From Austropuccinia psidii (Eukaryota > Basidiomycota > Pucciniomycetes > Pucciniales > Sphaerophragmiaceae), in assembly GCA_023105745.1 (NCBI GenBank), contig JALGQZ010000003.1:72762696-72826695 (forward strand): a stretch of DNA of 64,000 nucleotides, in the 5' to 3' direction. Below the pieces are notes generated by a model that saw nothing but the letters and a program-made list of their open reading frames with translations, was not told where the DNA came from and did no database searches. A program made the translations under genes and the position numbers. The number at the start of each line of letters is the position of its first letter. Positions within the stretch are counted from its first letter, which is position 1. Below, piece after piece: positions 58,074 to 64,000 of this stretch.

Positions 58074-58950
58074 TGGCTTACCTTTGTATATTTTAAGAGT
58101 AATTTTCTCCAAAGTCAGTAGTTAATTGACATTGCGCTATTAAGACTTTTTTTTGGGTTTCAATCGGAGATTAGTAGTATAGCACACTTAGTGCTTCCTG
58201 TACTCTGGCTACAGACTAACATTCTTTTGCGCTTAGCTTATTGAAAAGATCCCGCAGCGTTAATAACAATTATCTTCCAGAGGGCTCCATTGATTTGTTA
58301 AAGAAAGCTTCCAATTTTTGGTCAATTAGGGAGGTCTCTGTGTGGTTTGTGCTGTGCATGCACAAAAAAAACAGCGCAGCAGCTAAGTGCTATCTGTTAT
58401 AATGTGCAATGTAGCTGATATATCATATGGGAAAACAGTTATTGACTCCAGTATATACCCAGTGCAGGTTTGTTTAGAAATTTCTCTATATTTGAGTTGC
58501 AACTGACATTGTTTACCCCTACTACTCTACACTTTACTAACTAGAAGTCTAACATTTTCTGCATATGTTTCCAGGACATTGAAGCCCTTATCTGAATGAG
58601 TGGTCCAAGAAAAACAGACCAAGCCTGTACAGGAATTATTCATTGTATTTGGTGTTTCCCTAGATTTTTCAGAACATTGTACCATTGCATGTGAGGGTAC
58701 AACATATATTGATAATGTCTGTGCTTGTGAAAAGCACAGTTTGGTCAAGGTTCAGTTATCTGTTTTGAACTTTGAGCTAAGCACTTGGTTCAATTACCCC
58801 TATCTGCAGGGTGGAAGTCCAGAGCTGAAAGTGGTCATCATGGTGACTTAATGGACAAAACTTGACTTTAGTCGGTTTCGCACTAGTCAAGGCCATTTGG
58901 TTATCCACATGACTTTATGCTTACAATTTGAACATTGGCCTGTTCACAAG
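58074..58950. other. No gene recognised
   Basis: Includes an 83-codon plus ORF (58600-58851) without recognisable motif. No repeat family assigned. Confidence 0.4.
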
Positions 58951-58975
58951 GTGTATGGTGGCATGCCACAGTACA
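58951..58975. repeat. 25-bp palindrome, copy 2
   Basis: Centre GGTGGCATGCCACA with GTGTAT and GTACATGAA flanks; 45 bp before the mariner insertion. Confidence 0.6.
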
Positions 58976-59020
58976 TGAATGATCAAACCACCAACAAGGT
59001 GTTGGTGTCTTGCCATAGTA

Positions 59021-59058
59021 CAGTGCCCTCCAGAAAAGATCCAAACACTTTTTTTTGG
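59021..59058 (+). repeat. Left terminal inverted repeat of mariner element
   Basis: 38 bp matching the right end (60782-60819, reverse complement) at 37 positions; a T8 run lies near its inner end. Confidence 0.9.
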
Positions 59059-59514
59059 TTTCTGAATTGCTACCCCTAACTCCATTTTCTTAATCTTTAT
59101 TTTTTGATCTTTTACAACTCTGATGATAATTTCCTTATCTCTTTTATTTCTCTCTCTGTTTTTCTTTTTATTTAAAAAAAACAACCATTGTTTGTTCTTT
59201 TAAGTTCGCTTTTTATTCTAATTAAACCAATCAATTGGAACTATAGGCTGGTTGCCAAAATTAGATTTGGCTATATAAAATTTCTGACTTGTTCTGACTG
59301 TCCAGTAGCTGTCAGATGGTGTTTAACACCATCTTGTCTCCAACCAATAATTGTCAACCATCATAAAATACCCAATCAATTTGTGTTTTGTGGTCTCTGC
59401 AATGGTTTTACTATTTCAATATTGATCTTTGAGTTTTTTTTCAGGTAAGACCAAATCATAATTTCTTAAAAACACTGTAAATTTTGACTTATATATATAG
59501 TTTTTTTTATTGTC

Positions 59515-60552
59515 ATGTCCCAATCACTTGATGAAGGAACTTGGGGTCAGATTGTGGGAATGAGAGCTTCTGGAGTCTCAATACAAACAACGAGAAATTA
59601 TTTGCAAGTCCCTCCAACTACCATTCATGATACGATTTGCAAGAATCAGGAGCGTGGCCATCTTAGATCGCTACCAATACCAGGAAGACCCAGAAATCTC
59701 AATGACTGTCATCTTCGCCAGTTAGCTCATGTAGTTCAACAGGATCGACGCAAGAAGCTAGCCAAAATCAAAAAGCACATTACCATTGATTTCTCGATCA
59801 ACACCCTTTGAATCGCGATTCACAAGGACCTTGGTAAGCAATCTTGTATTGCTGTCAAGAAGCACCATCTCTCACCTATGCACATGGAACAACGATTAAG
59901 CTTTGCATGGTAACACCTCAACTGGACCATTGAAAAATGGTCCAGAGTGATTTGTACTTATGAGTTGTCCTTTGAGCTTGGAAAACAGTCGACAAGGACT
60001 CGAGTCTGGCACACACCTCAGGAGAAGTATGAGCTAGAGTCAATGACTGTCAACCACCAATCAGGCCAAAGGTCATTTATGGTATGGGGGGCTCTTTGTG
60101 GGGCTATTCAATCCAAATTTGTCTTCTTACCTCCTGGGCAGCATTCAGCCGTCAATTTTATTTCAAATGTTTACAAACCCGCCCTTCTTCCTTTTTATGA
60201 TGAACTCATTGATGCTGGCATGGTTGAGAATTACGACCAACTTACACTCATGGAAGATGGAGCTCCCATACATACGACTCAAGTAAGCAATTATTGGCAA
60301 CAATCAAACAACATCCACAAACTTCAATGGCCTGCAAACTCATCTGACTTAAATCCAATCGAGAATGTATGGTTCAAAATGAAATACATGGTCACCAACC
60401 TTTTCAATCCAAAGACAATGGAAGAACTGAAGGAAGCAGTCAATGATGCATAGGAGGAAATTCCATTTGAGCATTTAGACAATGTCCTTGTCTCTATGCC
60501 TCACCGGATGCAAGCTGTGGTCAATGCAAGAGGAGCACCAGTGCAATGGTAA
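59515..60552 (+). pseudogene. Tc1-type DD34E transposase, three stops and lost catalytic Asp
   Basis: One uninterrupted frame of 345 codons from ATG 59515 to TAA 60550, with in-frame stops TGA 59809, TAA 59911 and TAG 60451 and no indel. N-terminal paired helix-turn-helix (GTWGQIVGMRASGVSIQTT, IPGRPRNL with GRPR hook). Catalytic region: first Asp replaced by Tyr (VICTYELSF in place of a TDE-type motif), second in LMEDGAPIHT, Glu in LNPIENVW, with 34 residues between the last two. The enzyme family cuts and joins DNA at TA. This copy is inactive but its ends look usable in trans. Confidence 0.92.
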
Positions 60553-60847
60553 ATAAAAATAGTTTTTGAATTATTTTTTCATTTTTCTTTTCTTTGAATA
60601 GTTGTAATATTGAAGTGAAAAAAATCATACACAAAATGATATTCTGCTGTTTGAGCCAACTATGGCTGTGTGAGAACAGCTATAACAATGAGAATTCCAA
60701 ATAAAAAACTAAAAAGTAAATTGAGTGTCCCACCCAAAAAAAGTGATACAAGCATGAGAAACCAAAAAAAAAAAGTGCCCCCCAAAAAAAAGTGTTCGGA
60801 TCTTTTCTGGAGGGCACTGTACATGGGAGATAACACTGCTTAGAATG

Positions 60848-60872
60848 GTGTACGGCGGCATTCCACCGTACA
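60848..60872. repeat. 25-bp palindrome, copy 3
   Basis: Centre GGCGGCATTCCACC with GTGTAC and GTACATGAAATG flanks, 28 bp after the mariner element. The following bases also resemble those after copy 2. Confidence 0.6.
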
Positions 60873-61204
60873 TGAAATGCTCCACCACTTGAAAATGAGG
60901 TATGGTGGAACAATAGTATTTGAATGATCAAATTATATGAATTTCTTTTTATCAAATATTTTCTCTTCATTCTCTCTTCCATTTTTGTGCTTAATTGTGT
61001 CCACCAAAACATGGCATCCAGAATTGGTTCTTTTTGGTGTCAATGTGAGTCACACATGATTCAAATGTTCTTTTATCACATTCAATAAGTTGATACACTC
61101 ATCAAGGCAAATTTAATGTCAATTTCCCATGATTGACTTCACATCACACCTCTGCCCTACACAATTATTACTCTCATGCATGAATTGGCTTACACACCAA
61201 CATC

Positions 61205-61470
61205 TCATTATCTCTGAAATTTACAATAATTATACTCACACAAATTTTGTCTTTGGACCTTCCCCCTCATCATGATATCCGCAATTTACCATGTTTAAAC
61301 TCCCACACCCCTCCCTTATCATTTCTGCAATTTACCATGCTTACACTTCCACACATCCACCTCATCATCTCTAAAATTTACCGCTCTTATGGTTCTGCAC
61401 AGCCACTTCATTATCTCCACAATTTACCATACTTACACTTCCGCACATACACCTCATCACCTCCTGCTCA
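61205..61470. repeat. Tandem array of 46-bp units within R copy 3
   Basis: AATTTACC recurs at 61283, 61329, 61375 and 61421 with constant 46-bp spacing, plus TCATCATCTCT and CTTACACTTCC words. Confidence 0.75.
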
Positions 61471-61499
61471 TTGATGGGCAGATTCATTACTACAGAAAG

Positions 61500-62270
61500 T
61501 TAAGCCTGCACATGCTTTTGCCTTTGTATGTGTGTTTCACCCTTACAATGCTGCACCTGCAGCATTATGGGAGTGCCTCCACCTATGTCGCCCACATTCT
61601 CAATCCCACTTGTGCTGAGAATATTCATAGTTACATTAACTTAGGCTTGCATATGATTTTGCCTCCATGTGCATGTGTCACACTTACACACCCACACCAA
61701 CAGCATTATGGGGCTTGTTCCAAGTGTATTCATTAATACACATGCTTTTTCCTGCGTTTGCATGTGTCACACTTATGCACCTGCCACAGGGTGCAGTGGT
61801 CTTCACACATGTCACCCACAAATTTCCATTCCTCTTGATATTAGGCCTGAACCTCCTTTGGTGTTTATGTGCATGTCACACTTACACAGCTTCCACAGGG
61901 TGTGGCAAGCTTCACACATGTAACCCACAAAATTCTTTTGCCTTTGGGTGTGTGTGTCACACTTACACACCTGCCACACCTGTCACCTGAAAATTGTTGA
62001 TGCCTCTTAACATGAATTAGGCCCTCACATTCTTTAGGCATGGTGTGCATGTGTTACACTTAGGAACCCAAACCTGCTAATTTCCAATTCCTCTAGTCAT
62101 CAAGGCATCACATCCTTTTTTCCTTTGTGTGTATATCACACTTATTCACCCACTGCATTGTGTGGTGAGCTCCACCCATGTCACCTGCAAATTATCAATC
62201 CCACTCATGCTGAGCTCATTCATAGCTTAGCTGGGGAAGTCACACACCCCTCAGCTACATCTAGACTGGT
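61500..62270. repeat. Irregular array with TGTGTCACACTTACAC units
   Basis: Seven occurrences of a TGTGTCACACTTAC-like word at roughly 80-140 bp spacing, with CCACAGGGTG and CACATGTCACCCACAAATT between them. Confidence 0.6.
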
Positions 62271-62789
62271 TGAAGGACCTCTCTGATATGTGCATGTGGA
62301 AAGAGGTGGGTCTTGTGTTACTTTTACCAACCTTTGGCTTGTTGAGGGAGGATCAGATGGTGAGACACCAAGGCAAATTTTGCATCAATTGATGGCTATT
62401 GACATCTCTTTGCACCTTGGTAAGTATAAAATCTTGCTTCAATGGAATTAGTGTCACATTAGAGTCACTGGATTTAGTGGGTCACATCACATCTGCATCA
62501 AGACAATGTCAATACAATTTCATTTGTCAAATGTGTCACATGAGTATTTCACTCACTGCAAAAACCCATACCCACACCATTGACAATTTTTGGGTAATTA
62601 CATCTTGAGGTGCAAGGAAGCAGTTTGGCATTCTCATGTTTGTCCCTTGGATGACTCCTGCCCCTCTACCTGATCATCTGACCCCTTTACCATACCTAAT
62701 CTCACTAATGAATTGGCTTCTGCACTATCTACTAATCATCTCTGCCAGCAGCCAAGATATGCTTCCACTCCTGCCACTGCCCCTCCACA

Positions 62790-63480
62790 GCCACCCATCC
62801 TTATGCTTCCGCACCCTCATGATTTCCCTCTGACACTGCCACCCCATATCTTCCCTCACTCATCTTCACGCTTTGGAACCCCTGCCACACCCTCATGATT
62901 TCCCTCCAATGCTGCCACCGCATGTCCACCCTCACTCATCCTTAAGCTTCCACACCCCCGCTGCGCCCTCACAATTTCCCTCCAACACTGCCACCACATG
63001 TCCACCCTCACCCATCCTTACCCTTCCGCACCCCCACCTAATCCTCATGATTTCCTTCCAACACTGCCACCCCATATCCAGCCTCACCCCTGCGACTTAC
63101 CATCCTCATGCTCCTGCTGTGCACTCATGATTTACCTCCAACACTGCCACTACATATTGACCCTCACCCATCCTTATGCTTTGGCACCCCCACCGTGCCC
63201 TCATGATTTCCCTCCAATGCTGCCACCCCATATTGATCCTCACCCATCCTTACAATTCCGCACCCCGTGGCTTACTGTCCTCACGCTCCAGCTGCACCCT
63301 CATGATTCACCTCTGACACAACCACCCCAGGTCCTCCCTCACCCCCACTGCTTACCATGCTCACAATTTCCCTCTGACGCTGCCACCACATGTCCACCCT
63401 CACCCCCACAGCTTACCTGCTTACACTCACGCACAACCCTCAAGGTATGGGTCTGAAACTGCCACCTCTCCCTACACTTT
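62790..63480. repeat. Tandem array of about 76-bp units within R copy 3
   Basis: CATGATTTCCCTCC or CACAATTTCCCTCC recurs near 62818, 62894, 62970, 63045, 63126, 63202, 63301 and 63362, with ACACTGCCACC and CACCCATCCTTA between. A reverse-complement version occurs at about 37690-37970. Confidence 0.78.
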
Positions 63481-64000
63481 CACACCCCGCCTCATCTTCT
63501 CCACAGGTTACCATGCTTATGCTCCCGCATTAGATCCGTAGGTTATGGTGGCCTGTTGGCATACATGATGCACCCAATCAAATAAATATGCTGAGTGGCC
63601 TTCTCCACCAACGTCTTCTGGGGGGAAATTGGCTGGGATATTCACAATGTTGTGGTTAGGGTTGAAATGATGAGACTTGAAAATTGAAACCTAATAAGTG
63701 GACCATTTAAACCAGAAATGTGTCTTTTGTTTCACCAAAAAACCATTTTACTTCATATAATTCAAATGGAACACTTTGCTTAGTCCTTACCTCATGAGCA
63801 TTGAATAGTTCCAAAGTTGACTTTAGTAGGTTTCTCACTAGTCAACTTTATTCAATTTCTCACAGGGAAGTGATTTCATTTGAATGATATGAAATAATTT
63901 GCAACAAATCAACTACTTGAATTTCCCAACACATCATATTTTGCAAATGCAATTCAAGTTCAATAGATATTGATGGAAGGTTCCAAGGATGTTTATTGGC

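Larger units (their letters stand above)
59021..60819 (+). mobile_element. Tc1/mariner element, complete ends, inactive
   Basis: 1799 bp bounded by TA dinucleotides (59019-59020, 60820-60821). Terminal inverted repeats of 38 bp (59021-59058, 60782-60819) start CAGTGCCCTCCAGAAAAGAT and differ at one position. It contains one transposase frame with stops. The TA target duplication is characteristic of the superfamily. Confidence 0.93.
61080..64000 (+). repeat. Composite repeat R, copy 3 (runs off window)
   Basis: Begins with CAAGGCAAATTTAATGTCAATT and continues through three tandem arrays and the block shared with copies 1 and 2 (62280-62720). It ends with about 500 bp that are the reverse complement of 37170-37640. 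C-rich on the plus strand. Long proline/histidine-rich ORFs here come from the tandem repeats and are not taken as genes. Confidence 0.75.

Noticed and set aside
61247..63456. Series of proline/histidine-rich ORFs up to 152 codons
   Set aside because: They follow the tandem-repeat periods and exist in several frames; best explained by the repeats.

Overview
The window looks like repeat-dense nuclear DNA of a basidiomycete fungus, most likely a rust (Pucciniales), possibly a large-genome rust such as Austropuccinia psidii. The basis is the Ty3/gypsy chromoviruses, short 60-65 nt introns with GT..AG ends, and a cysteine-cluster ORF type I associate with rust genomes. The species is an inference. 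Almost everything is transposable-element DNA. The only near-intact host gene is an LSB5-like VHS/GAT gene at 42.7-44.4 kb. There is also a glutamate 5-kinase pseudogene at 53.1-58.1 kb.

Left part (1-33.9 kb): a nested stack of chromoviruses. Element A (+ strand, left end outside the window) is split by element C (minus, 4991-15175, target duplication GTATG) and resumes at 15176, ending with its 3' LTR at 17329. A itself sits inside a C-type LTR (17330-17704), which in turn sits inside the reverse transcriptase region of an older element D (minus, 17705 to about 21.9 kb). Element B (minus, 21900-31118, target duplication AGGGT) is full length and young: its LTRs differ by one substitution and one 15-bp deletion. 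It is followed by gypsy 3'-UTR-like DNA split by a 2-kb solo LTR (31507-33490, target duplication ATTTA).

These chromoviruses share three signals readable from the sequence. The first is a gag/pol -1 frameshift site: a slippery heptamer, a 5-nt spacer and an 8-bp stem that covaries in the divergent element D. The second is a primer-binding region that matches no tRNA start but is complementary to the element's own LTR, with covarying bases between three subfamilies, which suggests self-priming. The third is a pair of hairpins plus a CTGTATT-type repeat array in the LTR. Element C also carries, antisense to its own genes, an intron-containing ORF with a perfect Zn(II)2Cys6 cysteine spacing. 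This is the most interesting item in the window.

Middle and right (33.9-64 kb): AT-rich DNA with an unrecognised broken minus-strand gene (34.9-36.8 kb); three copies of a composite minisatellite-bearing repeat R (37.2-40.1 kb inverted, 52.0-53.0 kb, 61.1-64.0 kb); the LSB5-like gene; a Harbinger transposase pseudogene split by a solo LTR; a tandem array of about 300-bp AT-rich units (50.0-51.8 kb); the glutamate 5-kinase pseudogene broken by two more solo LTRs; and a complete but inactivated Tc1/mariner element (59021-60819) with 38-bp terminal inverted repeats.
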